20,699 nt of DNA from RGIG7213 sp045545665 (GCA_045545665.1 JAZQBL010000019.1:1-20699), one strand, 5' to 3'; shown: positions 1 through 8,728, numbered from the stretch's first letter. Program-made: numbers and translations. Notes: a model not told the origin generated them from the letters alone.

Positions 1-3000
1 GTATAGACTGTTGCGCCGAGTCCGTTTACGTACGTGAGATATTCATCTTTGGGGTCTGCATCAGGGTCGATTACCATATACTTTTTGTCAGTATCGCCCT
101 TGATAGCTTCAGCCATCCAGGAAGCACCGTACTTATTGTAGTGTGTATCGTAGTACGGGTGGGTAGGAAGTGAGCTGAATGTTTTGTTTGTGTGATCAAC
201 GTTGTAACCGTTTGATGCATACGAAGAAGCACCATAAATATCTTTTATGTACGTTGCACCGTTGTGTGTGCCGCCGTCATCAAGTTCACCTTTAAGCATC
301 GCATGGTTGCGAGCTTCATCTTCATTTGCATTACCCGAAATACCGAGGTAGTTATACTGCAACGTATCACCGTCACCCATAAGGATGAGGTAGGAGTCGC
401 GCTTTTTGCCCTCAAGTGCGTTCTGCTTCTGACGGGCATTGAGAGTTTCGTATGCAAGCTCAAGACCGCGGTCGTAGTTCGTACCGCCGCCCGCATTCAC
501 GTAGTTTGATGCTATTGAGTTTATCTTATCGGTTGTAAGATCGCCGGGCTCGACGAATCTGTCGTTAACGTGAGGAATAAGTGCACTGAAGCCAGCCGCA
601 AGGAACTGTGCCGTGTCTGATTCGAGGTTCGAGTCACAGTTCGTATCTACTCTGTACGTAGAAGTATTTAACGTTCCATCTGCATTTATGTTGTAACGGC
701 TTGCGTTAACAACGTAACCCGCATCTATAAGATCGTAACCGTCAAACGTGACGACGGAAACCGCAATATCTTTTCCGCTCGATGCAAATGACGTAAGCGC
801 CTGCTTCAAAGCTTCCTGCGCCGCCTGTCGTCTCGTTCTTCCGTCGGAGAGTTTTACGGAATCCATTGAACCGGAGTTGTCGATTGCGATAACAACGTCA
901 GCACCGGAAGATACGGGAACACCCGTTACGGAAAGCTCAAGACGTGCAGTACCCGTATTATTGTAATTGTGCGTAGCTGTATCAAGCTCTTTCGTTATAA
1001 TAACGCTTCCGGGATTGGGGTACGTAGGTTTACCCTTTTCTTCCGCTGTTACGGTAAGTGTATCAAGTGTTCCTACGCCGGCATCCTGATACGTAACTTC
1101 AACGTTCTTGAAAGTGATCGTATCATCGGGAGAGCTTGTTGTCGAAACTGCTGTTTTTCCGCTGGAACCGCTTGTGCTGAGCATATCCATCGTTACGGGA
1201 ACTCTTGAAACGGAGAAAGTTCCGTCATCTTTATGAGTTGTGATAACGAGGTTTGCACCTGTTATGTCAGCACCTGCCGCACCGTAACCTACGGCAACGT
1301 CCGTCTTATCGACGTATATTGTCATCTTTGTTACCGTTGTGTCTTTTTCATAATAGAACACACGGTCGTACGGAGTCATATTGGCATTTGCCGTAATATA
1401 TCCGTCTGCAGGGTTACGTGTCGTAAAGTTGTTTATTTCATTTGCATAGTGAAGTCCGCGCCATTCCTGATACTCACTACCGTCAGCTATACCTGTATCG
1501 TTAGCACCGCCTACTTTCAATCCGATCGTAGTGCCGAAGCACGCAAGACCCGAGCCTTTTACGATAGTAGCGTTTCCTGCCGTTGTGGATATCTTTGTTT
1601 CGGGCATTTCGCACCAGAGGAAGCCCGAATCTGTTTTGTCGAGAGCTTGAGCATGAAGTGTCGAAGATGAGGGAAGCCAACCGGCATTTAAATTTTGAAG
1701 TGTGTCGGTTGCAATGCCCGTGCCTTTATATCTGAGATATGTGTTAGAAGAACTCTTTAAGTAGTAAAACGGTCCGAAAAATCCGCCTAACGAATCAACG
1801 TTCGGATGTGCTTGATGTTGAGCACCGGAAGCACTGGTGTATGTCTGTGTAGGGAACTCAGTCGTCCAAACGTCTCTTACTCCGCCTACCGGTACAACGT
1901 AATACTGTTTTTCACCGTCAACTTCAATTTCGTGTACGTATGAGCTTCTCGGAACAATGCCGCATGCATCACCGGAAGGCATACTAAACTGAAGTGAGAG
2001 AACCTTAGCATAACCGGATTCACTGTCGTTTACGAGCATGTATTGTGTGTTGGGTTTAAGTGTTTCGGTCACATTACCGTACGGGTCAATGGGATCAACA
2101 AGCTTGAAAATGCCGTTATTGCTTGTAATAAAGTCTTTAGCTGCTACTACATTGAGTGTAAAATCTTTATAAATTTCAACGCCCAGATATTTTACAACAA
2201 GACCTGTCTGCTTGCCTGCTGTTGCAGTGCTTACAGCGTTACCGTCTTCATCGTAAAGCATATCGGTCGTTACGGGAACGTCGAATACGTTATCACCGGA
2301 CCATACCTTGAGATATGCGCCTGTGGAAACACCCTTAACACCAACTGCAACGGATCCCCAATCATTTACAAGCCATGCTTTGACTTCGGGAATCGTGTCG
2401 CCTGTATCAGCGATCTTTTTGTACATATAAAGCGTTTCGCCATCATATGTCATGGTTTTTTTGTTGTCACCTATCAAGGACGTTGCATCATTCTTAGGTG
2501 CAACACAACCTCTGTCAGAGGAACTTATTGAAATGTTGCCATCGCTGTCACCGGCTATGTAAGCATTATCTGCAGCAGCAGATTCTATGGAGTATGAACA
2601 ATCACCGGAATAAGCTATAGCCTCCGAAACGGAACCGAAGAACGCGATATATGCTACATCAACAGATTGGCCAACATTTGCACCGTAGTCAACAATATCG
2701 AATCGGAACCAAGGTTTGCTTATGGAAACCTCATTCGATCTGGCTTCTGTTGCATCTACTATTACGACGTTCCATTTACCGTCATTATTCCATTTCCACG
2801 TTACACTCGGCCAAGGAGACGCATTTCCAAAGTGAATTATACCCTGCTTTGCATTAAGCGAACTTGTGCGATATTTGATCGCAACGATACTTTTATCTAA
2901 AGGCATATCCGCACAGGGAGACAAATGCGCGTACGGGTCGGGGCTTTTCGTCAAATAATTCACATAGTTATTTGTTTGGGTGAATTTTACACGTACCAAC

Positions 3001-4481
3001 GAGTCGTTATCTGTTGCGATAAGACTCGATCCTGTGTACAATTTTTCCGGAACCACAACAGAATCACTGTACGCATTTGCAGCAGCGTCACTGCCAGCAT
3101 TGAAAAACGCTATGTACGCTATATCAATAGAAAGACCGGTCTTATCATCACCGACTGTATTGAAAAAGTCAAAACGCAACCAATCATTGGCACCTGCGGC
3201 GATATCCGCAGCAGCCGATCGCTTTGCCGAAGTTATATCAACAGTGACAGTATTCCACTTTCCGTCGTTGACCCAATTCCAGTCAACCTGACGGGCAGAA
3301 AAACCATTTGCCCAAGAAAATAACATCGATGCCTTTGTAACACTTGCCTTTGTTCTGTATTTTATTGACATGTAAGTCTTGATACCGGAACCTTCTGCAG
3401 GCAAAGCGACATCGCTTGCCGGCGTAAGATGCATATACGGGTCTTCTTTATATCTGCTATTGACCGTATATTTCACAAAAGTACCGTTATCAGCTATATC
3501 AATTCTGTTCGCTTCTTGAACAGCTGTAGTGAGCAAACTGCCAGTGTAAAGCTTATCGGGAGCTGGATTGTTTTCTCCGTAGAGTTTTGCTTCCGCTTCA
3601 GACTTAAAGAACGCAATATAGGCGATATCAAAGGATGCATTTTGCGCTATTCCGCCCATTTTGGATGCCGCAAAACTGAGTATAGAAGAAGTACCGTTTT
3701 TACCGGACGGCCAATGAGGATTATTTGAAGCATCAACGATGCGATCGTGCCATGCACCGTCATTTATCATTGCGAAATTATCACGATCACTTTCGCAACA
3801 CACGGGAGCGTAAGTATATCCGGTCGACCATTCAGATGTTGTTCTGTATTTAACGAGAATAAAACAGTCGTCCGCTGTAATTCCCATATCTTTAAAACGG
3901 AAATTAAAGTCGAATCTCAAGGACTCATGATTTTTAGTTGTATCAGTTTTAGCATACGTAGCATATGCCTTATTTGATGCCACAGTAACTGTTATACCAC
4001 CTGAATTCCAACTATTTTCTTTAAGATCGTCACCTTTGATGATAAACGAAGGTGCTGTATTTCTTACGTACCACTCATATGCTTCTTCAGCCGAGGGTGC
4101 AGCTACATACGTACCTGCGGGAATAACCTTGTCACCTTTCTTTATATCAACGGGAATCTCGTATATTCCCTCTGCAGTTGTATCTGCAGAAAGGGCTGAC
4201 GAATATTTCAAAATATTGGGAACATCGCCGACTTTGCCTGAAGAAGCAAAGACGTACGTCGTATCTCCCGTTATTTCATCAACATCTTCAACCAGCCTGA
4301 ATATAGGGGTATCCAACGTAACCTCGTCTCTTACTTTAACAGCATTGTCAACTGTCATAGCAGGGGACTCTGTTTCGGCTGTGAGCATAGTATCCGCAAG
4401 AGTGACTACCGGTGCCAAAAGCATCGAAAGACACAGAAATACAGATAAAAACTTACATCCGAATGTGTTTTTCACTTGCAT
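1..4481 (-). CDS. Giant secreted VWA-domain protein with triplicated modules (3' end off window)
   Basis: The frame is open from the ATG at 4481 to base 1, at least 1,493 codons. I checked that the start, repeat modules, VWA motif and left edge all share one frame. A GGAGAG ribosome binding site lies upstream. Residues 1-29 form a signal peptide (hydrophobic core, then VTLA before Asp30). Three related modules of about 140-165 residues follow (roughly 154-300, 310-470 and 477-625), each ending in a DIAYIAFF-like strand. Two Ig-like domains share a VPVTxDML motif (about 700-777 and 1048-1150). A VWA domain starts near 1193, with MIDAS motif DNSGS from Asp1201, then a GGGTN segment and LMGDGD. 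VWA domains bind metal-dependent protein or matrix ligands, so a surface adhesin or pilus-tip role is plausible. The C-terminus, with any anchor, is not visible. An inverted repeat at 4512-4535 may be its operator. Confidence 0.9.
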   Translation of the reverse strand, partial: MQVKNTFGCKFLSVFLCLSMLLAPVVTLADTMLTAETESPAMTVDNAVKVRDEVTLDTPIFRLVEDVDEITGDTTYVFASSGKVGDVPNILKYSSALSADTTAEGIYEIPVDIKKGDKVIPAGTYVAAPSAEEAYEWYVRNTAPSFIIKGDDLKENSWNSGGITVTVASNKAYATYAKTDTTKNHESLRFDFNFRFKDMGITADDCFILVKYRTTSEWSTGYTYAPVCCESDRDNFAMINDGAWHDRIVDASNNPHWPSGKNGTSSILSFAASKMGGIAQNASFDIAYIAFFKSEAEAKLYGENNPAPDKLYTGSLLTTAVQEANRIDIADNGTFVKYTVNSRYKEDPYMHLTPASDVALPAEGSGIKTYMSIKYRTKASVTKASMLFSWANGFSARQVDWNWVNDGKWNTVTVDITSAKRSAAADIAAGANDWLRFDFFNTVGDDKTGLSIDIAYIAFFNAGSDAAANAYSDSVVVPEKLYTGSSLIATDNDSLVRVKFTQTNNYVNYLTKSPDPYAHLSPCADMPLDKSIVAIKYRTSSLNAKQGIIHFGNASPWPSVTWKWNNDGKWNVVIVDATEARSNEVSISKPWFRFDIVDYGANVGQSVDVAYIAFFGSVSEAIAYSGDCSYSIESAAADNAYIAGDSDGNISISSSDRGCVAPKNDATSLIGDNKKTMTYDGETLYMYKKIADTGDTIPEVKAWLVNDWGSVAVGVKGVSTGAYLKVWSGDNVFDVPVTTDMLYDEDGNAVSTATAGKQTGLVVKYLGVEIYKDFTLNVVAAKDFITSNNGIFKLVDPIDPYGNVTETLKPNTQYMLVNDSESGYAKVLSLQFSMPSGDACGIVPRSSYVHEIEVDGEKQYYVVPVGGVRDVWTTEFPTQTYTSASGAQHQAHPNVDSLGGFFGPFYYLKSSSNTYLRYKGTGIATDTLQNLNAGWLPSSSTLHAQALDKTDSGFLWCEMPETKISTTAGNATIVKGSGLACFGTTIGLKVGGANDTGIADGSEYQEWRGLHYANEINNFTTRNPADGYITANANMTPYDRVFYYEKDTTVTKMTIYVDKTDVAVGYGAAGADITGANLVITTHKDDGTFSVSRVPVTMDMLSTSGSSGKTAVSTTSSPDDTITFKNVEVTYQDAGVGTLDTLTVTAEEKGKPTYPNPGSVIITKELDTATHNYNNTGTARLELSVTGVPVSSGADVVIAIDNSGSMDSVKLSDGRTRRQAAQEALKQALTSFASSGKDIAVSVVTFDGYDLIDAGYVVNASRYNINADGTLNTSTYRVDTNCDSNLESDTAQFLAAGFSALIPHVNDRFVEPGDLTTDKINSIASNYVNAGGGTNYDRGLELAYETLNARQKQNALEGKKRDSYLILMGDGDTLQYNYLGISGNANEDEARNHAMLKGELDDGGTHNGATYIKDIYGASSYASNGYNVDHTNKTFSSLPTHPYYDTHYNKYGASWMAEAIKGDTDKKYMVIDPDADPKDEYLTYVNGLGATVY
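2605..3053 (-). repeat. Protein repeat module 3 of 3 in the VWA protein
   Basis: Begins with KLYTGS, then DPYAHLSP, IKYRT, NDGKWN, VIVDAT, RFDIV and VDVAYIAFF. A spacer of about 70 residues follows before the first Ig-like domain. Confidence 0.8.
3065..3555 (-). repeat. Protein repeat module 2 of 3 in the VWA protein
   Basis: Begins with KLYTGS, then DPYMHLTP, IKYRT, NDGKWN, VTVDIT, RFDFF and IDIAYIAFF. Copies 2 and 3 match closely in both motif order and spacing, with the IAYIAFF motifs about 460 nt apart. Confidence 0.8.
3588..4020 (-). repeat. Protein repeat module 1 of 3 in the VWA protein
   Basis: First and most divergent copy. It has a KYRT strand, NDGAW followed by RIVDAS, and ends in FDIAYIAFF. 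It lacks the clear PYxHLxP segment of copies 2 and 3. The layout suggests a beta-sandwich (carbohydrate-binding-like) fold, which is inference. Confidence 0.7.
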
Positions 4482-4511
4482 AGTTTTTCTCTCCTAACAA
4501 AGATTTTATAC

Positions 4512-4535
4512 ACTGTACTTATTAATAAATACAGT
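4512..4535. promoter_or_regulatory. Near-perfect 24-bp inverted repeat, candidate GntR/YtrA-type operator of the VWA gene
   Basis: ACTGTACT-N8-AATACAGT, with 22 of 24 positions palindromic. It ends 30 bp upstream of the VWA start codon. The two 8-bp arms are identical to those of the operator at 8729-8752, read on its minus strand, with the same 8-bp spacer. A TATAAA-like -10 lies just downstream of it on the minus strand, but I see no convincing -35. Confidence 0.65.
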
Positions 4536-4678
4536 TATATACGATGTTTAGGATACCATTTTTGTGTGTAGTAACGGAGATGATTTTGTTTCTTTTTTGT
4601 AAATTTTATTACGTATTTTTTGTATCTTCGCACCACCACTCAATCAATGAATGTAATATTTTTTAAAACGATTTATAT

Positions 4679-4712
4679 TTGACATACAATTTTCAAAAAA
4701 ATATGGTATAAT
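4679..4712 (+). promoter_or_regulatory. trxA promoter region
   Basis: A consensus TTGACA lies at 4679-4684. A perfect TATAAT at 4707-4712 is 22 bp away, too far for normal sigma-A spacing. TATGGT at 4702-4707 gives a 17-bp spacer. The AAGGAGGT ribosome binding site at 4725-4732 lies 6 nt before the ATG. Confidence 0.6.
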
Positions 4713-4738
4713 ATGTATAAAGAAAAGGAGGTACTCAT

Positions 4739-5047
4739 ATGTCAGTAATAAAAATAACAAAAAATAATTTTGACACCGAGGTAATGAACAGCGACAAAAA
4801 AGTGCTTATAGACTTTTACGCAGACTGGTGCGGTCCGTGCCGCATGGTATCCCCCGTTGTAGACGAAATAGCGGACGAGCATCCCGAATATAAGGTATGT
4901 AAAATAAACGTTGATGAAGAGCCCGAGCTTGCATCAAAATTCGCCGTTATGAGCATACCTGCACTTTTCGTAATGGAAAGCGGAAAAGTCGTAAATCAGT
5001 CTCTCGGTGCGAAACCGAAGGCTCTCATTCTTGAAATGCTTAAATGA
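4739..5047 (+). CDS. trxA: Thioredoxin
   Basis: A 102-residue protein, the normal length of a single-domain cytoplasmic thioredoxin. The redox-active WCGPC spans residues 30-34 in the usual FYADWCGPC context. The conserved cis-proline is in MSIP (Pro74), and the NVDEE and C-terminal GxxxK region fit the fold. It reduces protein disulfides, taking electrons from thioredoxin reductase, which is not in this window. The start is fixed by a near-perfect AAGGAGGT ribosome binding site. The gene is monocistronic, with its own promoter upstream and a strong terminator 9 nt after its stop. A terminal short Cys-free helix and absence of a signal peptide indicate a cytosolic location. Confidence 0.97.
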   Translation: MSVIKITKNNFDTEVMNSDKKVLIDFYADWCGPCRMVSPVVDEIADEHPEYKVCKINVDEEPELASKFAVMSIPALFVMESGKVVNQSLGAKPKALILEMLK

Positions 5048-5055
5048 TCTATATC

Positions 5056-5097
5056 AAAAAAGGCTGTCAGAGCCTAAAAGCTCTGACAGCCTTTTTT
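5056..5097. terminator. Bidirectional rho-independent terminator
   Basis: A 12-bp G+C-rich stem (GGCTGTCAGAGC at 5062-5073 with its complement at 5080-5091) has a 6-nt loop and is flanked by A6 and T6. It serves trxA on the plus strand and the ABC operon on the minus strand; its last T overlaps the stop codon of the gene at 5096. Confidence 0.95.
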
Positions 5098-6373
5098 ATG
5101 GCATATTCACCTCAAGTGAGTAGCCGTGGTCGGCAAGCCAATATCCGCTTTTATTATGCTTTGAAAGGTTACATTTATATTCACCGAGATAGACACGTCC
5201 GCTTTGATCGTATACACTCAGCAAAACATCAAAATAGGCATCACTTCCCGAAATATATGGGTGTATTGCCTGCGCAAACACCGCATGTTGTCCGTCAAAG
5301 TCTATAGCGGTTATATAATCACTGAGAAAATCCCCTTTTTCACGTACGGTCATACCGTGTGTATACGTGTTGTCTGGCAAAAGTTTATAGAAATATATTT
5401 CATAGTCACCGCTGTCGTTTCGTGTTTCGATCTCGATATAATCCTCTTTCGACCGTGAGGAAACGTAACCGCTGTCTGACACCTTTATATTTTGTATACA
5501 GTTCATCGTTTGTATATCAATCACCTGCAAAAACGTCGTTTCGCAGTCGTTATCAGTACCCAAAAGCACGAGGGTTTTATCCGTGGCGAACATCTCCGAA
5601 ATTATGAAGTTTTCGCCCGGATCATACGCTGTTTTCAGCGTATCTTCGTATATTACATCTTTGCCGTAGTTTATCGAATAGATCGTATTATCATGGTCTT
5701 TCGATGAAAATTTTGTATATCCCTTAACAAAAAAGACAGTATCAGACGTTATGGCAACACCTATAAATTGCGTATCCGTGTACGCATCATATCCTCCTAT
5801 ACTTGTCACAGTACCTTCATCCTCTGCCGTGATCGTTATATTGAAATTATCGGGTACGGGAGTTTTAAAAAATTCGTTTACCTTTTTTATCAGACGCTGT
5901 TGGTTTTCATAGCTTAACGTGAAGTTCGGCAGATCAACGTCAACAAAAAGAGGAAAATATTCGATATGATCGGAAAGATCGAGCGTCACGGTCACACTCC
6001 TTTTTTCTTCTTTGGATGTTTTTACAGCCTCATTGTACGCATCACTTACCACCTTGAGGTCTCCTATATTTTCCGATATATCAATTCCGTAGTATTCACG
6101 GTCATCGTCGGGAATACCTTCTGCGCTGAATCTGTATTCCGTTTCGCATTTGGGAGAAAGACCTATCGTATAATCGGTTTTCCAGTTCAGCTTTCTTTTA
6201 TAGTTCGCTTCCATTGTCAAGGTTATACCGTTTGCGTACGTTTTATCGCCGTAAAGCACGTTTTCTTCAAACGATACTTTATCTTTACCCGAATTAACTT
6301 CGACTGCTATATACGCCGTTGATACACCGAACAAAACGGCAAGGAGCAAAATTATGACGGTTAATTTCTTCAT
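5096..6373 (-). CDS. Membrane-anchored extracellular protein of the GntR/ABC operon
   Basis: A 425-residue protein of no family I recognise. Residues 1-21 are a hydrophobic signal or anchor segment without a lipobox cysteine. The rest is hydrophilic and rich in beta-strand patterns. The C-terminal half has strand-turn repeats such as KTLVLLG and FLQVIDIQT that resemble beta-propeller blades, but this is inference. It is the last gene of a five-gene operon. Its ATG overlaps the stop codon of the ABC ATPase gene (ATGA), so translation is coupled. By position it may be an extracellular accessory or substrate-sensing subunit of the transporter, comparable to the extra subunits of ytr-type operons. 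It ends directly on a shared terminator. Confidence 0.85.
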   Translation of the reverse strand: MKKLTVIILLLAVLFGVSTAYIAVEVNSGKDKVSFEENVLYGDKTYANGITLTMEANYKRKLNWKTDYTIGLSPKCETEYRFSAEGIPDDDREYYGIDISENIGDLKVVSDAYNEAVKTSKEEKRSVTVTLDLSDHIEYFPLFVDVDLPNFTLSYENQQRLIKKVNEFFKTPVPDNFNITITAEDEGTVTSIGGYDAYTDTQFIGVAITSDTVFFVKGYTKFSSKDHDNTIYSINYGKDVIYEDTLKTAYDPGENFIISEMFATDKTLVLLGTDNDCETTFLQVIDIQTMNCIQNIKVSDSGYVSSRSKEDYIEIETRNDSGDYEIYFYKLLPDNTYTHGMTVREKGDFLSDYITAIDFDGQHAVFAQAIHPYISGSDAYFDVLLSVYDQSGRVYLGEYKCNLSKHNKSGYWLADHGYSLEVNMP

Positions 6374-7104
6374 TCTTCCCCCTCCGTCATACTGTCAAGC
6401 GCACGGCTTACTCTGTCGCTTTGGTAACTGTACGATTCCTTTATAAATTCAACGAGTGTTTTGCCTTCTTCTTCAAGCGTTTCCGTTTCAAAGTCTGCAA
6501 TGATCTTTCCGCCTTTTATAAGCACGGCACGGCTGATAAAGGGTGAAACCTCATCTATAAGATGTGTCGAGAGCATAACCGTTTCATCGGGTTCTAAAAT
6601 ACCGAGCAGGACTTTATAAAAATCCTCACGGTTGAATATATCGTTACCCGTAAACGGTTCATCCATAAAGATGTACTCAGCGCCCTGGGAAAGCGAGAGG
6701 ATCACCTCAAGCTGGTCACGCTGTCCCTTTGAAAAATGCTTTACGGCTTTGTTTTTCGGGAGCTTGAAAAAGTCCATAAGTCCGTCAAAGCGCTTATCTG
6801 AAAACTTTTCAAAATGTTCCTTATAAAAGCTTCTGTGTTCATTCGGGGTAAGTGTCGGAAACAGCGAATTTTCAGTCGTTGCAAAGGATATTTTTGCAAT
6901 GTTTTTATGCGTTATCTTCTCGCCGTCAAGCATTATTTCACCCTTATGTGTGATATAGCCCAAAATGCACTTCATAAGCGTTGTTTTACCTGCTCCGTTT
7001 TTACCGAAAAGACCGATTATCTGCCCTCTTGGTATCGTGAGATTGACGTCTTCAAGTGCTGTTTTGGCACCGTATTTTTTCGTAAGATTCTTAATTTCTA
7101 TCAT
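6370..7104 (-). CDS. ABC transporter ATP-binding protein (YtrB-like)
   Basis: A 244-residue single nucleotide-binding domain. Walker A is GKNGAGKTT (residues 34-42), Walker B is YIFMDEP, and the switch histidine lies in STHL. The signature motif is FSKGQ rather than LSGGQ, a variant common in the YtrB/BcrA-like export subfamily. The expected Q-loop glutamine is not obvious: the segment reads FATTEN. It powers a transporter whose membrane part is most likely the two upstream membrane proteins. Both ends overlap neighbours by 4 nt (ATGA), showing translational coupling. The substrate is unknown; related operons respond to cell-wall-active compounds, which is family knowledge rather than evidence from this sequence. 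Confidence 0.93.
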   Translation of the reverse strand: MIEIKNLTKKYGAKTALEDVNLTIPRGQIIGLFGKNGAGKTTLMKCILGYITHKGEIMLDGEKITHKNIAKISFATTENSLFPTLTPNEHRSFYKEHFEKFSDKRFDGLMDFFKLPKNKAVKHFSKGQRDQLEVILSLSQGAEYIFMDEPFTGNDIFNREDFYKVLLGILEPDETVMLSTHLIDEVSPFISRAVLIKGGKIIADFETETLEEEGKTLVEFIKESYSYQSDRVSRALDSMTEGEE

Positions 7105-7580
7105 AACAAACTCTCCATAATAAAATCAAACAGTACGTTCATCTTCAAATTCTGTTCCGGTGTGATCACGTAATAGCATACAAACAAAATGATAAGCGTT
7201 ATTTTTTCTATAAGTATACAGGAAAACACGTAGCCGACAGGAACGTACAAGCAAAGCTTTTCTGTCGAACGCCACACGGGCAGACGCTTTGTAAGATATA
7301 TACTTTTCGTTCTTATAAGATACATATATCTGTAGATTATAAAACAAATAAGCACCCCCGACGTTACGGCAAAACCAATAGTTGCACGTTGTATCATGTC
7401 ACTGAAATACGGCATATTTCTTGAAGGTGAATCTTTTATCCAGAAAAGCTCCGCAATAAAATTCGAAGTAAATACCGCCGACAAGATCGAAACGGACAAG
7501 ATATTTCCCACGATAAAAGCCAATATTTCGGGAAAAAGCTCAAGTCCCGGAGGTGAATATTTTTTAATCAATTTCTTCAT
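7101..7580 (-). CDS. Integral membrane protein of the GntR/ABC operon (4 predicted TM)
   Basis: A 159-residue protein with about four hydrophobic helices (near residues 18-40, 65-85, 108-125 and 125-143). I recognise no named family. The start has a GGAGG ribosome binding site inside the upstream gene, and the two frames overlap by 17 nt. The gene also overlaps the ATPase by 4 nt. It is likely one of the two unequal membrane components of the transporter. Its basic N-terminus (MKKLIKKY) fits an inside orientation. Confidence 0.88.
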   Translation of the reverse strand: MKKLIKKYSPPGLELFPEILAFIVGNILSVSILSAVFTSNFIAELFWIKDSPSRNMPYFSDMIQRATIGFAVTSGVLICFIIYRYMYLIRTKSIYLTKRLPVWRSTEKLCLYVPVGYVFSCILIEKITLIILFVCYYVITPEQNLKMNVLFDFIMESLL

Positions 7581-8313
7581 CTTCTTCCTCCTTTACATGT
7601 ACCGTGTATAATCCCTTGAGAATAATTAATAAAGTTACTACCCGAAATGATATATCACTTGAAACATTTCCTATACTTCTTATAAATGACAAGCACACCA
7701 CGGTTAAAAGACATATTATCGAATAAGAGAATTTTCCGTGTCTGCTTTTGAACGAAAACAGTGCACACGCAAATGAAAGACCTATTATTATAAATAAATT
7801 ACCTACAACCATAAATGTTTCATCAAGCGGTAAGACGCTGTGTAAAAAGTCATCTCTGTAAAACGCCATAAACAGCGACATTTCACTTACAAGCTCACTC
7901 GGAGCTTTGAAGACGTAATATTTACACATTGCAAACAGCAGCACAGTCTGAACGGCGAACAGGAAAAACAGCATAAAAGCGTTGTAAACCGTCTGTATGT
8001 AGAAAAATACTTTTTCGTCAATTTGCAATCTTTGCACTGCATAAGCCGTCTTTTCCGAATGGTTTTGTGACGATATAAGAAACTTACAAACAAGGCAAAG
8101 GCATACCAGAAACGATATACCGTAAAACAACGTGGTGAACGTTTCTTCAAGTATCGGCACGGAATCTATACTTTCCGCTGCTGACAAGGCATTATTAAGA
8201 TTTATACAATAGAACGAAAGCTGTAAAACGGATAAAAGCACGAAACATAAAATGATTTTGCGAAAGGACATTTTCCCGAAAAGTCCGAAAACGGATATAT
8301 ATTTTTTCATCAT
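7564..8313 (-). CDS. Integral membrane protein of the GntR/ABC operon (6 predicted TM), ABC permease-like
   Basis: About 249 residues with roughly six hydrophobic segments (near 20-38, 62-85, 108-130, 160-185, 195-213 and 217-235) and an acidic tail of Glu and Asp. I place the start at the ATG at 8313, which overlaps the regulator stop codon as TGATG, with GGGAG five nt upstream. A TTG further upstream would extend it four residues and is less likely. The layout fits a permease subunit of a YtrC/ABC-2-like exporter, though sequence similarity is too low for me to name a family. The next gene starts inside its 3' end. Confidence 0.88.
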   Translation of the reverse strand: MMKKYISVFGLFGKMSFRKIILCFVLLSVLQLSFYCINLNNALSAAESIDSVPILEETFTTLFYGISFLVCLCLVCKFLISSQNHSEKTAYAVQRLQIDEKVFFYIQTVYNAFMLFFLFAVQTVLLFAMCKYYVFKAPSELVSEMSLFMAFYRDDFLHSVLPLDETFMVVGNLFIIIGLSFACALFSFKSRHGKFSYSIICLLTVVCLSFIRSIGNVSSDISFRVVTLLIILKGLYTVHVKEEEDEEID

Positions 8314-8687
8314 CAATTCTCCCAATGTTTTTCGATAAGCGATACGGCATCTTCTTTTGAAAGTCCCATCTGTTTAAGCGAAGACACGATACTGCCGACG
8401 TCATTTTCAAGAAGCTGTATGCGTATGCGCTCTTTTTTCTCATCGTCGAGCGACATATAACTTTTAGCCCCTGCACGCGATTCGATAAGTCCTTCGTCTT
8501 CAAGGAGCTTATACGCTTTTTGTATCGTATTCGGATTTATTCCGAGCAAGGCTGACAGGACTCTTCTCGACGGAAGCTCGTCGCCGTTTTGCACGCTTCC
8601 CGAAACGACTCCCCTTTTTATATGGCGGAGTATCTGCAAATATATCGGAATACCGTTTTCGGCTATAAAATCATTAAACGAGATCAA
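8313..8687 (-). CDS. GntR-family transcriptional regulator, YtrA subfamily
   Basis: A 124-residue protein with an N-terminal winged helix-turn-helix and only a short helical C-terminal tail, the compact YtrA architecture. The N-terminus PIYLQILRHIKRGVVSG and the segment PSRRVLSALLGINPNTIQKA (about 39-58), followed by YKLLEDEGLIE, are typical. I choose a TTG start at 8687 because GGAGGT lies six nt upstream. The longer reading frame to 8762 would begin in the -35 box of the promoter and cannot be right. It heads the ABC operon. It probably represses that operon through the overlapping operator, and may act on the VWA gene too. Confidence 0.93.
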   Translation of the reverse strand: MISFNDFIAENGIPIYLQILRHIKRGVVSGSVQNGDELPSRRVLSALLGINPNTIQKAYKLLEDEGLIESRAGAKSYMSLDDEKKERIRIQLLENDVGSIVSSLKQMGLSKEDAVSLIEKHWEN

Positions 8688-8701
8688 ACCAACACCTCCA
8701 A

Positions 8702-8725
8702 ACTGTATTAGTCGAGTAACACGGT
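8702..8725. promoter_or_regulatory. Degenerate second operator O2, tandem to O1
   Basis: ACTGTATT-N8-AACACGGT on the plus strand. The left arm matches O1 exactly and the right arm matches 6 of 8. It has the same 24-bp length and lies 27 bp from O1, between the predicted transcription start and the ribosome binding site. Confidence 0.5.
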
Positions 8726-8728
8726 TTA

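Noticed and set aside
748..4497. Many plus-strand open frames of 60-160 codons across 1-4500
   Set aside because: All lie antisense to the continuous VWA-protein frame, have unlikely composition and lack ribosome binding sites.
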